Below, in pieces: positions 54,565 through 63,873 of a stretch of DNA of 64,000 bases. The first letter of the stretch is position 1; each line of letters begins with the position of its first letter. Below the pieces are notes generated by a model, which ran no database searches, was not told the origin of the DNA, and saw only the letters and a list, made by a program, of their open reading frames with translations. Origin of the DNA: Rhizobium deserti (GTDB lineage Bacteria > Pseudomonadota > Alphaproteobacteria > Rhizobiales > Rhizobiaceae); assembly GCF_004358025.1 (NCBI RefSeq), contig NZ_SMTL01000006.1:168295-232294 (forward strand), in the 5' to 3' direction. Position numbers and translations under genes: made by a program.

Positions 54565-55143
54565 ATGGCCTCACCGACCAGAGACAAGATTTTCGCCGCC
54601 GCCCAAGATCGTTTCCATGCAGTTGGATATACCGCATGTGGCGTTCAGCAGATCGTGGATGCCGCGGGCGTCCCCAAGGGCAGCTTCTATAATTACTTCA
54701 AGACCAAGGAGGGTCTCGCTCTTGAAGTATTGGAGATGTATGTCGCATCCTCGAAGCGGGAAATATTGTCTAATGCTGCCCTGTCTCCCCTCGCCCGGAT
54801 CAGGGAGCATTTCGGGTTCTTCATTTCTAGATACGAGATGGACGGCTTCGGCAAAGGATGCCTGATAGGCAATCTGTCGGCGGAGAGCTCGGATGACGTT
54901 CCGCTCCTGCGGGAAGCGCTCAAGGATTCACTCTCGACGTGGGCGGATCTGCTGTCGAGCGTCATAGTCGAGGGTCAGGCTGTCGGCGAAATCAAGCTCG
55001 GTCTCGAACCGGGGGCGATGGCAAGGTTCCTTATCAACAGCTGGGAAGGCGCCGTTCTCCGAATGAAAATCACAAACGATCGGCGGCCGCTGGACGACTT
55101 CATGTCGATCGGCATGGGGCTACTTGATAGCAAGCAAGCCTGA
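54565..55143 (+). CDS. TetR-family transcriptional repressor
   Basis: A 192-residue TetR protein. N-terminal helix-turn-helix: RDKIFAAAQDRFHAVGYTAC, then GVQQIVDAAGVPKGSFYNYFKTKEGL. The C-terminal ligand domain contains KGCLIGNLSAE and NSWEGAVLRMKITNDRRPL, as in the NemR/AcuR-like branch that senses reactive electrophiles (inference). AAGGAG settles the ATG at 54565. Divergent from the MFS-SDR-ALDH-GST operon, which it very likely represses. Confidence 0.9.
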   Translation: MASPTRDKIFAAAQDRFHAVGYTACGVQQIVDAAGVPKGSFYNYFKTKEGLALEVLEMYVASSKREILSNAALSPLARIREHFGFFISRYEMDGFGKGCLIGNLSAESSDDVPLLREALKDSLSTWADLLSSVIVEGQAVGEIKLGLEPGAMARFLINSWEGAVLRMKITNDRRPLDDFMSIGMGLLDSKQA

Positions 55144-55637
55144 CCCCTTGTGCCAGGCTGTTCGGTTTGGCTCTCGGTAGCACGTCGCATCCTCCCGGAT
55201 GTTCCAACACATCCGGGGCATGCCGCGGATGAGTAGTAGCGCCAGGTTCGCCGAGCTGCGTTTCGGTCACAGACCATTATCGTGGATGACCGGTCAAAAC
55301 GATCTAGCTGAAAATCGAATTGTTGCAAAAAGAATTATGCGTTTGCCTTATGGGCAGGTGGCTCCCACTATCATGGGCATAAATCATGGAGCCAACGATG
55401 AAAGCCTCGTCCTCAGCGATCTTGGCAGCACCGACAACTTCGCCGTATACAACATCCCAAACCCTGTCTTGAGGCAGGGACAGGTGCCTGGCCGACAGTG
55501 GACTTGCCAAGCCACTGATAGATGAGCGCCGATTTCGCCTCTCGGAAGCGCCAGCGGCCTATAACCTGCTTCAATCGGGCTCAGCCAGAGGCAAGATAGT
55601 TATCGACGTCGCTTAGCGACATCTCCGGAGACGACAA
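55144..55637. other. Intergenic region, no gene seen
   Basis: 494 bases between the TetR and DMT genes. No credible frame on either strand; presumed to hold the promoter of the DMT operon. Confidence 0.3.
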
Positions 55638-56633
55638 ATGTCCACGAACGCATCTCGCGAGGGCCTGCGTAACGCACCTCGATGCGATTTTCCAAGTACT
55701 ACGCGTCGTTTGGCCGATCACCGAAAGCAGGCCTTGGTGCCTCTTTTGTGTCTCGTGGTGGCGATCGTACTCTGGGGTGCCAACTGGCCTGTGATGAAGG
55801 TGGGCCTGGCCCACGTCACGCCTGTCTGGTTTTCCGCGCTGCGATTCGGCACGGGCGGAGCTGTGCTTTTCGTGGCTCAGATATTTCGTGGAGGAATACG
55901 CCTGCCCAAACGCGGCGATCTGCCGTTCGTTGCCTCGATAGGCCTGTTGCAGATGGCGGCATTCACGATGCTGGGCGCTCTGGCCATGACCCACCTTGGG
56001 GCCGGAAGGTCGGCCATTCTAAGCTATACGACCCCGCTGTGGGTGACGCCCATTTCGATCATCGTATTCAGAGAGAATGTCGGAAGGTTGCGTATCGGTG
56101 GCATAATGCTGGCCGCCTTCGGCGTGGCGACACTTGTCAATCCGTCGGCGATCGACTGGGGTAATCCAGTCGTAGTCGCTTCCAACGGAGCCCTGCTGAT
56201 CGCGTCGATCTGCTGGGCGCTGTGCATCATCCACCTGCGTTACTTCAAAGCGGTCTCATCGGCTTTCGATCTCGCTCCCTGGCAGATGCTGCTGGCTACG
56301 ATCGTTCTGGTCCCGCTCGCTTGGATCATCGAAGGCGGTTTCTCGGCCGATGATACAATAACGTTCTACGCCTCAACGGTATTCGTCGGTCCCGTAGCGA
56401 CTGCATTCTGCTTTGTCGCAGTCAACGCGGCCAGTTCATGGCTGCCGGCGACGACGATGTCGACTGCCATGCTGGGCGTCCCGGTCACGGGCGTTCTGCT
56501 GTCGCTCCTGCTGCTCGGCGAGCCGCTTACCGCCCCTCTTGCCGCAGGAACGTCGGCGATCGTGATCGGCATAATGTTGAACGCTATCCCCCGCAGGAAA
56601 CCGAACAGGCAGACCTTTAGGAGACGAAAATGA
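55638..56633 (+). CDS. DMT-superfamily (EamA) transporter
   Basis: A 331-residue membrane protein with two EamA halves and about ten helices (LCLVVAIVLWGANWPVMKVG at the first; ICWALCIIHLRYFKAVSS at the start of the second half). Members export metabolites, amino acids or drugs. The ATG has GGAGAC upstream. Its stop codon overlaps the next gene's ATG (ATGA, 56630-56633), so the two are translationally coupled. Confidence 0.9.
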   Translation: MSTNASREGLRNAPRCDFPSTTRRLADHRKQALVPLLCLVVAIVLWGANWPVMKVGLAHVTPVWFSALRFGTGGAVLFVAQIFRGGIRLPKRGDLPFVASIGLLQMAAFTMLGALAMTHLGAGRSAILSYTTPLWVTPISIIVFRENVGRLRIGGIMLAAFGVATLVNPSAIDWGNPVVVASNGALLIASICWALCIIHLRYFKAVSSAFDLAPWQMLLATIVLVPLAWIIEGGFSADDTITFYASTVFVGPVATAFCFVAVNAASSWLPATTMSTAMLGVPVTGVLLSLLLLGEPLTAPLAAGTSAIVIGIMLNAIPRRKPNRQTFRRRK

Positions 56634-57643
56634 GAGCGATCGGATACTACAAGAACAAGCCGGTGACCGAGCCGGATGCGCTTGTCGATATCGAAATACC
56701 CAAGCCGGAACCGGGACCCCATGATCTGCTGGTCAAGGTCGAGGCGATCTCGGTCAACCCCGCAGACGTCAAGCAACGTGCGAACTCCGCACCCGCCGAC
56801 GGACAGGCCAGGATACTCGGATATGACGCCGTCGGAACGGTCGAGAAGGTCGGGTCCAATGTTCGGCTCTTCAAACCGGGGGACGAAGTTTTCTATGCGG
56901 GCGCGATCAATCGCCAGGGAGCCTATGCCGAATACCACGCGGTGGATGAGCGGGTGGTCGGCCTGAAGCCAAAGACCCTGTCGAGCGCGGAGGCGGCAGC
57001 CCTGCCCCTTACGTCCTTGACGGCCTGGGAACTCCTTTTCGAGAAGCTCGGCGTGCCATACGGCACGAAGTCGAGCCGGGAGGCGATCCTGATCATCAAC
57101 GGCGCGGGTGGCGTGGGTTCTGTCCTCACCCAGATCGCGCGCCGGCTGACGGGTCTGACCGTCATCGCGACCGCCTCGCGGCCCGAGACGATCGACTGGG
57201 TCAAGCAGATGGGCGCCCACCATGTCGTGGATCACCGCAAGCCGCTCGACGAGGAACTGCGGCGGATCGGCATTCCCCACGTGAAGTACGTCGCCGGACT
57301 GACTGCCACGGACCGCCATCAAGACGCGATCTTGGAGATCCTCAAGCCGCGCGGCGCGCTGGCCATGATCGACGACCCAGAAATCTTCGACGTGGTGAAA
57401 TTCAAGAGAAAGAGCCTCTCGGTTCACTGGGAGCTCATGTTCACCCCGACGCTCTTCCAGACGCCGGAAATGGACGAGCAGCATCGCATCCTCACCGGAA
57501 TCTCGGCCCTGGTAGACAGCGGCGTGATCAGGTCGACGATGCGTGAAAACGCAGGAAAAATCACCGCAGCAAATCTCAAGACAGTTCACGCCCTGCTCGA
57601 AAGCGGACGGGGCATCGGCAAAAGCGTACTCAGCGGGTTCTAA
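56630..57643 (+). CDS. Zinc-binding alcohol dehydrogenase family (MDR) oxidoreductase
   Basis: A 337-residue medium-chain dehydrogenase/reductase of the quinone-oxidoreductase-like branch. GroES-like N-terminal domain (SVNPADVKQRAN; GYDAVGTVEKVG; GDEVFYAG) and Rossmann domain with INGAGGVGSVLTQIAR. Zinc-ligating cysteines of classical alcohol dehydrogenases are absent, so it is probably a zinc-independent NADPH reductase of quinones or enals. Coupled to the DMT gene by a 4-base overlap and followed by the royal-jelly-family gene 20 bases on. Confidence 0.9.
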   Translation: MRAIGYYKNKPVTEPDALVDIEIPKPEPGPHDLLVKVEAISVNPADVKQRANSAPADGQARILGYDAVGTVEKVGSNVRLFKPGDEVFYAGAINRQGAYAEYHAVDERVVGLKPKTLSSAEAAALPLTSLTAWELLFEKLGVPYGTKSSREAILIINGAGGVGSVLTQIARRLTGLTVIATASRPETIDWVKQMGAHHVVDHRKPLDEELRRIGIPHVKYVAGLTATDRHQDAILEILKPRGALAMIDDPEIFDVVKFKRKSLSVHWELMFTPTLFQTPEMDEQHRILTGISALVDSGVIRSTMRENAGKITAANLKTVHALLESGRGIGKSVLSGF

Positions 57644-57663
57644 CCAACATTTGGAGAATGGAC

Positions 57664-58803
57664 ATGACAAACAAACTACTCGGAATCGGAACAGCACTCG
57701 GCATCGCGCTCGGCACCGGCGTCGCCTTCGCAGCGGACGAGCACCGCAAGATCGAAACCGTGGCCTCCTTCCCGGACGCCATGTTAACGGGGGTAACGGT
57801 CTCCGCAAGTGGCCGTATCTTTGTCAACTATCCGCGCTGGGGTGACGACGTGCCCTTCACGGTCGCAGAAGTCGTCAATGGGAAGGCGGTCGCCTATCCG
57901 GACGCCGCAATGAATAAGGCCGATCCCTCGAACCCCGGCAAATCGCTGATCAGCGTTCAAAGCGTCGTGGTAGACGCGAAGAACAGGCTCTGGATCCTGG
58001 ATACCGCCGCTCCCGGCTTCAAACCGCCACTGGCCGGCGGCCCGAAAATGATCGCGGTCGATCTCGAGACCAACAAGATCGTCAAGACGATCGTGTTTCC
58101 GCAGGACGTGATCCTGCCGTCGACCTATGTCAACGATGTTCGCTTCGACCTCACTCAGGGAAGCGAGGGTATCGCCTACATCACCGACTCCTCGCTCACA
58201 GGTCCGGGAGGCATCATCGTCGTCGATCTGGCTTCTGGCGGGGCGACGCGGCGGCTCTCCGGCGACAAGACCACAGCGCCCGACCCGAAATTCACCGCCG
58301 AGATCGACGACCAGAAGCTTCTAAACCGCCCTAAGGGCGGCCAGACTTCCCCAGTGAAGATAGCAAGCGACGGAATCGCAATTTCGGCTGACGGCGCGAC
58401 GCTCTATTTCTCGCCGCTGTCCAGCCGTCGTCTTTACTCTGTTCCGACGGCTTCGCTGCGTGACGCCGCACTTCCGGAAGACAAACTCGCCGCCCAGGTG
58501 GTCGACCTCGGCCTCAAAGGAGCGTCGGACGGCCTTGAGTCCGACGACAAGGGGCGCGTCTATGGCGGCGACTACGAGCATCACAGCATCAGGATGCTCG
58601 AAAACGGCAAGTGGTCGACGATCGCACAATCCAAGGAAATTCAATGGCCCGATACCCTTTCGGTCGCCACCGATGGGTATCTCTACTTCACTGCCAACCA
58701 GCTCAACCGGCAGGCCGGGTTTCATAATGGAAAAGACCTCCGCGTGAAGCCCTACAAGCTGTTCCGCATCAAGATCGACGGCGGGCCTGTCCTTCTCAAG
58801 TAG
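57664..58803 (+). CDS. Secreted major royal jelly/yellow-family protein
   Basis: A 379-residue beta-propeller protein of the MRJP/yellow family, related to SMP-30/gluconolactonases. A signal peptide (LLGIGTALGIALGTGVAFAA, cleavage near AFA-AD) sends it to the periplasm. Family motifs include GRIFVNYPRWGDD, SVVVDAKNRLWILDTA and TYVNDVRFD. GGAG sits 8 bases before the ATG at 57664; the ATG at 57658 is too close to it. In bacteria the ligand is usually unknown; the operon context (DMT exporter, MDR reductase) suggests handling of a small carbonyl or phenolic compound. Confidence 0.85.
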   Translation: MTNKLLGIGTALGIALGTGVAFAADEHRKIETVASFPDAMLTGVTVSASGRIFVNYPRWGDDVPFTVAEVVNGKAVAYPDAAMNKADPSNPGKSLISVQSVVVDAKNRLWILDTAAPGFKPPLAGGPKMIAVDLETNKIVKTIVFPQDVILPSTYVNDVRFDLTQGSEGIAYITDSSLTGPGGIIVVDLASGGATRRLSGDKTTAPDPKFTAEIDDQKLLNRPKGGQTSPVKIASDGIAISADGATLYFSPLSSRRLYSVPTASLRDAALPEDKLAAQVVDLGLKGASDGLESDDKGRVYGGDYEHHSIRMLENGKWSTIAQSKEIQWPDTLSVATDGYLYFTANQLNRQAGFHNGKDLRVKPYKLFRIKIDGGPVLLK

Positions 58804-58836
58804 GGCCAGCGTTCTCACGCGGTCTCGGTAATCGGA

Positions 58837-58878
58837 CCACGCCCCGTCGGAGCCTTTCCGGGCTTCGGCGGGGCGTGG
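58837..58878. terminator. Hairpin after the DMT-MDR-MRJP operon
   Basis: CCACGCCCCG (58837-58846) and CGGGGCGTGG (58869-58878) pair over 10 bases, 34 bases past the stop codon. A weak T-rich run (TATTTTC) follows about ten bases later. Probable operon terminator. Confidence 0.55.
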
Positions 58879-58947
58879 TTACGCCTATTTTCAAGACGCC
58901 GCGTTGGTAGTTATGTTATGATCAACGTGATCGAGCTGAGGCCCCGC

Positions 58948-59829
58948 ATGAAGTATCCGGACCTTGAAATAGACCTACTCCGAGCATTCGTCGCAGTCGC
59001 GGAGACGGGAAGTTTCACGCTGGCGGCTGATATCGTCGGCCGCTCCCAGTCGGCGGTGTCCCAGAAGGTCCTGCGGCTTGAGGAGCTTCTGCAGAAGAAG
59101 GTTTTCGAGCGTACGAGCAGATCGCTGACGCTGACCCGCGAGGGAGAGCGCCTTCTGGTCGCCGCGAGACGGATGCTCGAATTCAACGACACGCTCGTGC
59201 GCGAACTGACGGAGCCTCCGGCGAGCGGATCTTTGAGGCTGGGTGTTTCCGAGGACTTTGTTCCCGATCAGCTACCGCGTCTCCTGGCTCGGTTTGGACG
59301 TCTCTATCCTGGCGTTTATCTGGACTTGATGACAGGGCTGAGCGGAGATCTTCTCGCGGCATACGATGACGGCCAGCTCGATGCCGTGATCTGCAAGAAG
59401 GACGGTCACGGCAACAGGGGGCGAGTTATCTGGCGCGAACCCCTCGTCTGGATGGCGTCTGCCGATTTCAAGCTGGATTTCTCGAGGCCAGCCCGTTTGG
59501 TGATGCTTAGGGCTCCTTGCTCCTATCGCGACATCATGGTCTCCACTTTGGACAACGTACGTCGGGAGTGGGTCGCCGTCTGCACGGCCAGCAGCCTCAT
59601 GGGCATCCAGGCCGCAGTGGCGGGCGGATTGGGAGTAACTGTCCTGGCTGGCTCACTCGTCCGGGAAGGCATGCAGATTTTAAGCGCGCCGGACCATTGG
59701 CCAGCTTTGCCCATGACAGAGATCGCGGTGCTCGGCGAGGACGGCGAGAGCGGTCATCTCGTGAAGGCGATTGTCTCTTTCCTGACCGAGCACCTTACAA
59801 AAGGCAGCGGGCCACTCATGGCGGCGTGA
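58948..59829 (+). CDS. LysR-family transcriptional regulator
   Basis: A 293-residue LysR regulator. Helix-turn-helix at about 4-60 (LLRAFVAVAETGSFTLAADI; SQSAVSQKVLRLEELLQKKVF) followed by an effector-binding domain. I choose ATG 58948 (GAGG upstream); the ATG at 58918 would add ten residues. It follows the MRJP operon on the same strand after the hairpin, so control of that operon is plausible but not certain. Confidence 0.9.
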   Translation: MKYPDLEIDLLRAFVAVAETGSFTLAADIVGRSQSAVSQKVLRLEELLQKKVFERTSRSLTLTREGERLLVAARRMLEFNDTLVRELTEPPASGSLRLGVSEDFVPDQLPRLLARFGRLYPGVYLDLMTGLSGDLLAAYDDGQLDAVICKKDGHGNRGRVIWREPLVWMASADFKLDFSRPARLVMLRAPCSYRDIMVSTLDNVRREWVAVCTASSLMGIQAAVAGGLGVTVLAGSLVREGMQILSAPDHWPALPMTEIAVLGEDGESGHLVKAIVSFLTEHLTKGSGPLMAA

Positions 59830-60436
59830 TCGGCGGCCGTAAGCGCGGTTTTCTCTGCACGTTGACCAAGCGCGACAAGCTGTTTGGCAGCCGGAAGGTT
59901 AATACTACTGAAGAGCGCTTCGGGGAGCTTCCGCAGAGATCACTTTCGCGAACACCGCGCCTCTGCCGCTTTAGGTCGACAGTGATTTTCGACGATACGA
60001 ATTGCTGGAGATTCCGTTCGCGGAATAAGCGCTTGGTTGGTGCTGACAAGAAAGCCGGCGGAGTTCTTCGACCGTATCGCTAATTGCGGTCATTGCTGCA
60101 AAAGTGTTGATGACTAGAAAGGGGCCGACACCGGACTGTCCGGTGGTGGGGATCGCTCGGCGGTAAGCTGCCTTTCGGAGCCCCGACCCCAATCGGTCCC
60201 TACCTGTTCAGGTAAAGGATGACCGCTCCGGCGCTGATTTCAGATTAACGGATCTTGGATAAGAAGATGCCGAAGCAGAAGCGGTGGGCCTCGCTTACAC
60301 TGCGAGGGTCTACATTCAGGTATCTGCGCCCGGCTGCTGATAAAAGCGGAGAACTACCTCGAATCTGGCCTATTTTTGTAGTGTAGCAAACACATGACCA
60401 TTTGACTCCATTTCCTTTTGGAGTCAGCCTCGGCTA
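59830..60436. other. Intergenic region upstream of the AAA_13 gene
   Basis: 607 bases without a supported gene. It contains a perfect 8-bp inverted repeat with one-base spacer (CACCGGAC-T-GTCCGGTG, 60129-60145) and, at the right end, a hairpin (60404-60425) just upstream of the AAA_13 start codon. No tRNA or attachment site recognised. Confidence 0.35.
60404..60425 (+). promoter_or_regulatory. Leader hairpin covering the likely ribosome binding site
   Basis: GACTCCA (60404-60410) pairs with TGGAGTC (60419-60425) across an 8-base pyrimidine-rich loop. The paired arm contains GGAG, the only Shine-Dalgarno-like sequence before the AAA_13 start at 60437, suggesting translation is held down until the stem opens. 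Confidence 0.35.
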
Positions 60437-62794
60437 ATGCTGAGCAAGATTGTCATTAGGAATGTCGGGGTGCTTCGCGCGTTTGATACGCCCAACGCGC
60501 CGAAGCTCGACAAGCTCACGCTGTTCTACGGACGCAACGGCCGCGGCAAGTCGACATTGACGTCCGTATTGCGCGCGGCTCGGGACGGCGAGGCGTCGTC
60601 CGTCTTGGGCCGCCAGTCGCTCGGCAACGGCGGTGTGGCCCCGAAGGTCGTGCTCGTCTCGGCGGCGGGCACCATCACCTTCGACAACGGCGGCTGGAAT
60701 ACGAAGGGCGCCCCGGTCGAGGTGTTCGACACAGCCTTCATCACCGACAACGTCTACGCCGGAGAGTTGATCGAGCTCGCTCACGATCGCGGCCTGTTCT
60801 CGGTCATCGTCGGCGCCGACGGCGTCCGGCTGGCGAAGCACCTTGAGCGCTTCAATGTCATCGCGAAGACGTGCGCCACGGCCCTGAAGGACGCAGAAGC
60901 CGCCCTTGTCGACGACGTCCCCTCAGATATGAGCAAGGAGGAGTTCTTCGCACTCGGCCCCAACCCGGATTACGCGAAGCGGCTGGACGCAACCGAGCGC
61001 GCGCTCAAGGCGGTGCAGCAGGCGGGCAAGATCGCGTTGCTCAAGCCGCTCGAAGCTCTGACGATGCCGGAGTTGCCCGCAGGTCTTCCCGCAGTCCTTA
61101 TCGGCACCGTCGCGGACATAGAGGCCTCCGCTCGGGGGCGCCTCCTCGAACATTTCAAGCGCTTCGGCTTCGACAAGAAGGGCGAAGCATGGATCAGCTA
61201 CGGTGTCGAACACATCCACGATGATGCCTGTCCCCTTTGCGGAAGGGACGATGTCGACGCGGAGGGCATGGTCACGCTCTACGGGCAGATCTTCGGCGAG
61301 ACCTACAAGGTCCACCTTGGTACAATCACGACCGCTTCGACCGAGTTGGAGGACAGCTTGGGCGAGGACGCCCGGACGGCGCTAGCGAACAAGATGGCGG
61401 CCAACGCCGAGGTGGCGGGGAAGTGGGCCGAGTACGTCGCGCTGGGCGAGGAGCTGCCGGACGCGTCGGCGCTCGGAGCCCACATTGCCGACGCCCACCG
61501 GGAGGCCAAGGCGCTGCTAGACCGCAAGCGCTCGTCGCCGCTCGACGTGCTTCAGGCAGTCGACGAAATCGCCGCCGCGGGCGAGTCGCTAGACTCCGCC
61601 CGAAAGCTCGTCGAAAAGTACAATGCTGTCGTCGAGGCGATCAATGAGGCCACGAATAAAGCGGTGGCCGCCGCGCCGACCACTGAGGCCGCCGCAATAC
61701 TCGCTCGCGAGAACGTGAAGAAGCGAATGGCCCGACACGCTCCCGGCGTACAGAAGCGCGTCGACGCCTACCTCGCCGCCAAGCGCCGCGATCAGCGTGC
61801 TCGCAACATGCGGACACAGGTCCAGAATCGCCTCAAGAAGGCCAACGAGGATGCCGCTGCGCACTACCATCAGCGCGTGAACCACTATCTTGGGCGGTTC
61901 GGCGCCAGCTTCACCATCTCCAAGATCACGAACAGCATGCAGGGTAACGCCGGTCAAGCCGACTACGGACTGCTCATCAAGGGCGAGACCGTCCCGCGCG
62001 GCCGTGGCCGACAAGCCGACGCGATCCCGACATTCAGGAACACGCTCTCGGCGGGCGACAAGACGACGCTCGCGCTTGCCTTCTTCCTCGCCAAGCTCGA
62101 CAGCGACACGACGCTCAACTGCAAAACGCTGGTCGTCGACGACCCCCTGAGCAGTCACGACAGCCACAGACGCCGGGAGACGGTGAACGCGATCAAAGAT
62201 CTGTGCAGCCGGTGTCTTCAGGTGATCGTGCTGTCCCACGACGAGTTCCTGCTGCGTGAGGTCGAGCGGCGCTGCGTGGGCGTCCCTTGTGCCGCGTTCC
62301 AGATCGACTTCGACGGCGGCGACGAGTGGTCCTCCGCCACGGCTGTCGACTTAGACAAGCTGTGCCGCGCGGGACACGCGAAGATGGTCGAGGAGCTCGT
62401 GGCCTATGTCGATCACCGGCAGGGCGACGCCGACGAGGTCGTGCTGAAGGTTCGTCAGGCGCTGGAGACCCACTACCGCCGGTCGTTCGCGGCCTACTTT
62501 GCCCACGACAGGAACCTGGGTCAGATCGTTCGCGATATCTCTGATGAGGGCGCATCGCACCCATGCCACCGCGATCTGGGTCGACTCGACAATTGCAACG
62601 ACGCGACGTGCGACAAGCATCACGGCGATGATGCCATTGTGGTGTTGAAGCGGGGTGTAGATCCCGATGAACTCCGCGTGATCGCGGCTGACGCGCTTGA
62701 GCTGATAGGCGCGCGCAAACCGGCACCAGCCCCAGCGGCTGCCGTTCGGCCTTCCCCGGCGGTGCCCCCATACGCAAGCCTTGAGGCGAGCTGA
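60437..62794 (+). CDS. AAA_13-type ATPase with zinc hook, RloC/PrrC-like
   Basis: A 785-residue SMC/ABC-type ATPase. Walker A GRNGRGKST (32-40), CPLC at 265-268 inside a helical region (zinc-hook-like, as in Rad50 and RloC), ABC signature LSAGDKTTLALAF (about 537-549), Walker B LVVDDPLSSHDSHRR (about 564) and switch VIVLSHDEFLL. The C-terminal part has VRQALETHYRRSF and a Cys/His cluster near 710-735 (HPCHRDLG; NCNDATCDKHH) that may bind zinc. PrrC and RloC are anticodon nucleases that respond to phage; I cannot show their nuclease triad here. The gene stands alone in a distinctly GC-rich block. Confidence 0.75.
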   Translation: MLSKIVIRNVGVLRAFDTPNAPKLDKLTLFYGRNGRGKSTLTSVLRAARDGEASSVLGRQSLGNGGVAPKVVLVSAAGTITFDNGGWNTKGAPVEVFDTAFITDNVYAGELIELAHDRGLFSVIVGADGVRLAKHLERFNVIAKTCATALKDAEAALVDDVPSDMSKEEFFALGPNPDYAKRLDATERALKAVQQAGKIALLKPLEALTMPELPAGLPAVLIGTVADIEASARGRLLEHFKRFGFDKKGEAWISYGVEHIHDDACPLCGRDDVDAEGMVTLYGQIFGETYKVHLGTITTASTELEDSLGEDARTALANKMAANAEVAGKWAEYVALGEELPDASALGAHIADAHREAKALLDRKRSSPLDVLQAVDEIAAAGESLDSARKLVEKYNAVVEAINEATNKAVAAAPTTEAAAILARENVKKRMARHAPGVQKRVDAYLAAKRRDQRARNMRTQVQNRLKKANEDAAAHYHQRVNHYLGRFGASFTISKITNSMQGNAGQADYGLLIKGETVPRGRGRQADAIPTFRNTLSAGDKTTLALAFFLAKLDSDTTLNCKTLVVDDPLSSHDSHRRRETVNAIKDLCSRCLQVIVLSHDEFLLREVERRCVGVPCAAFQIDFDGGDEWSSATAVDLDKLCRAGHAKMVEELVAYVDHRQGDADEVVLKVRQALETHYRRSFAAYFAHDRNLGQIVRDISDEGASHPCHRDLGRLDNCNDATCDKHHGDDAIVVLKRGVDPDELRVIAADALELIGARKPAPAPAAAVRPSPAVPPYASLEAS

Positions 62795-62970
62795 AGTTCA
62801 CCAGCGTTGTCCCTGAGAGTTACCCGTTCGGAGAAGCCTAAGCCGCTGCCTTCGGGAGGCGCACCCTGAATGGCCGCTTTTGTGATCGGATAAGCGGGCG
62901 CCGAACGAGCGAAATGGAGGCGCAAAGGCGACGCGACTTCCGCCTTCGGCCCAAAGCTAACTTCCAGCCA

Positions 62971-63204
62971 CTAAGAGCGAGCTATGGCTTTGAGGTAGTC
63001 ACCTGACCTGTTCACATGCGCTTCAACAGTGACTGTTTCTCCTGGGGTGAACTCCCACTCTTCATATTCCGGAACCTCCTGGGCCAGGATGACGAAGCAC
63101 CCATTGCCCAGTGCTTCGGCCTTGACCGGCCGCCATACAGGAATTGGCTCATCAAGAAGGCGAACGTGGATAGTGACTACTTCGACTTGGTTAGATGATC
63201 CCAT
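62971..63204 (-). CDS. Conserved small hypothetical protein
   Basis: About 77 residues. The pattern VRLLDEPIPVWRPVKAEALGNG, then an EEWEFTPGETVTVE segment, resembles small uncharacterised beta-rich proteins that recur in proteobacteria. ATG 63204 has AAGGAG at good distance; the GTG at 63213 is too close to it. It converges on the AAA_13 gene, separated by 176 bases with no other feature. Function unknown. Confidence 0.6.
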   Translation of the reverse strand: MGSSNQVEVVTIHVRLLDEPIPVWRPVKAEALGNGCFVILAQEVPEYEEWEFTPGETVTVEAHVNRSGDYLKAIARS

Positions 63205-63363
63205 GACAGCCACTCCTTCTTCTAATGACGCAAGTTACGTAGTCATCTAAGGTATCGCAACGGCTGCGTCGCCGTGATGACGCCTGTCGGCCCTTTGCGG
63301 TCATTGACGCTGCATTGGGCGTTCATTCATAAGCTCTTGTAACTTGTCAGAAGGATGAGAACC

Positions 63364-63729
63364 GTGTCCGACTTCCTAGAGTTTGCGATCAACAAGAGCC
63401 CGATCCGGCTGACGCTCGATGACATCGCTCGATGGGCAGGAGAGTTCAGCCACTGGGACTTCTACAACAGCGCGGCCCTGGAAATTGCCAAGGGGTACCA
63501 CCGAGGAGAGCTAAGCTACACCTTCTGTGACGGCGTGATAAATGATCTATGGTCTGGAGTGCAGAAAGGTTTTGGACCTGACAAGAACGAGATGCCGGAG
63601 CCATTCTTCGAAGTGTATGAGGCTTTTGATGCGGGCGAATATTATCGCAAACCTGACAAGAGTGATGATCCTGTCGCTGAGTTTACCGACCCTGCCATTG
63701 CGGAGCTGGCCACCCGCTTTACCCTTTAA
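63364..63729 (+). CDS. Hypothetical protein
   Basis: A 121-residue, acidic, mostly helical protein (SDFLEFAINKSPIRLTLDD at the start; SHWDFYNSAALEIAKGYHRG further on). No membrane helix or signal peptide, and no named family recognised. The GTG at 63364 has AGAAGG at normal distance; the ATG at 63355 is immediately next to it. Size and acidity are compatible with an immunity- or inhibitor-like protein, but nothing supports that directly. Confidence 0.6.
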   Translation: MSDFLEFAINKSPIRLTLDDIARWAGEFSHWDFYNSAALEIAKGYHRGELSYTFCDGVINDLWSGVQKGFGPDKNEMPEPFFEVYEAFDAGEYYRKPDKSDDPVAEFTDPAIAELATRFTL

Positions 63730-63873
63730 GGCTTCGGAACGATGGCTGCTGTCGGCCCATTCCTGCCAAGGCAACAGTTTGCCTAACCAGCCAGGTTGCT
63801 CACTGGACTCATGCCATCGCTCCCGGAGAGAGGTCAGGTTCGTTAGAGCCTAACCTCTGTTTCCGGTGGATGA

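Noticed and set aside
56366..57808. 480-codon open frame on the minus strand across the DMT/MDR genes
   Set aside because: Antisense to three well-identified genes; arginine-rich, no recognisable domain.
60437..62794. Calling the AAA_13 protein an anticodon nuclease
   Set aside because: An R-x3-E segment exists near the C-terminus, but the same pattern occurs in many AAA_13 proteins without that activity; the full triad could not be shown.
63284..63758. CTGTCGGCCC repeated at 63284-63293 and 63749-63758 around a small gene
   Set aside because: Only ten bases, direct orientation, with no wider flanking similarity; not enough for an attachment site or repeat element.
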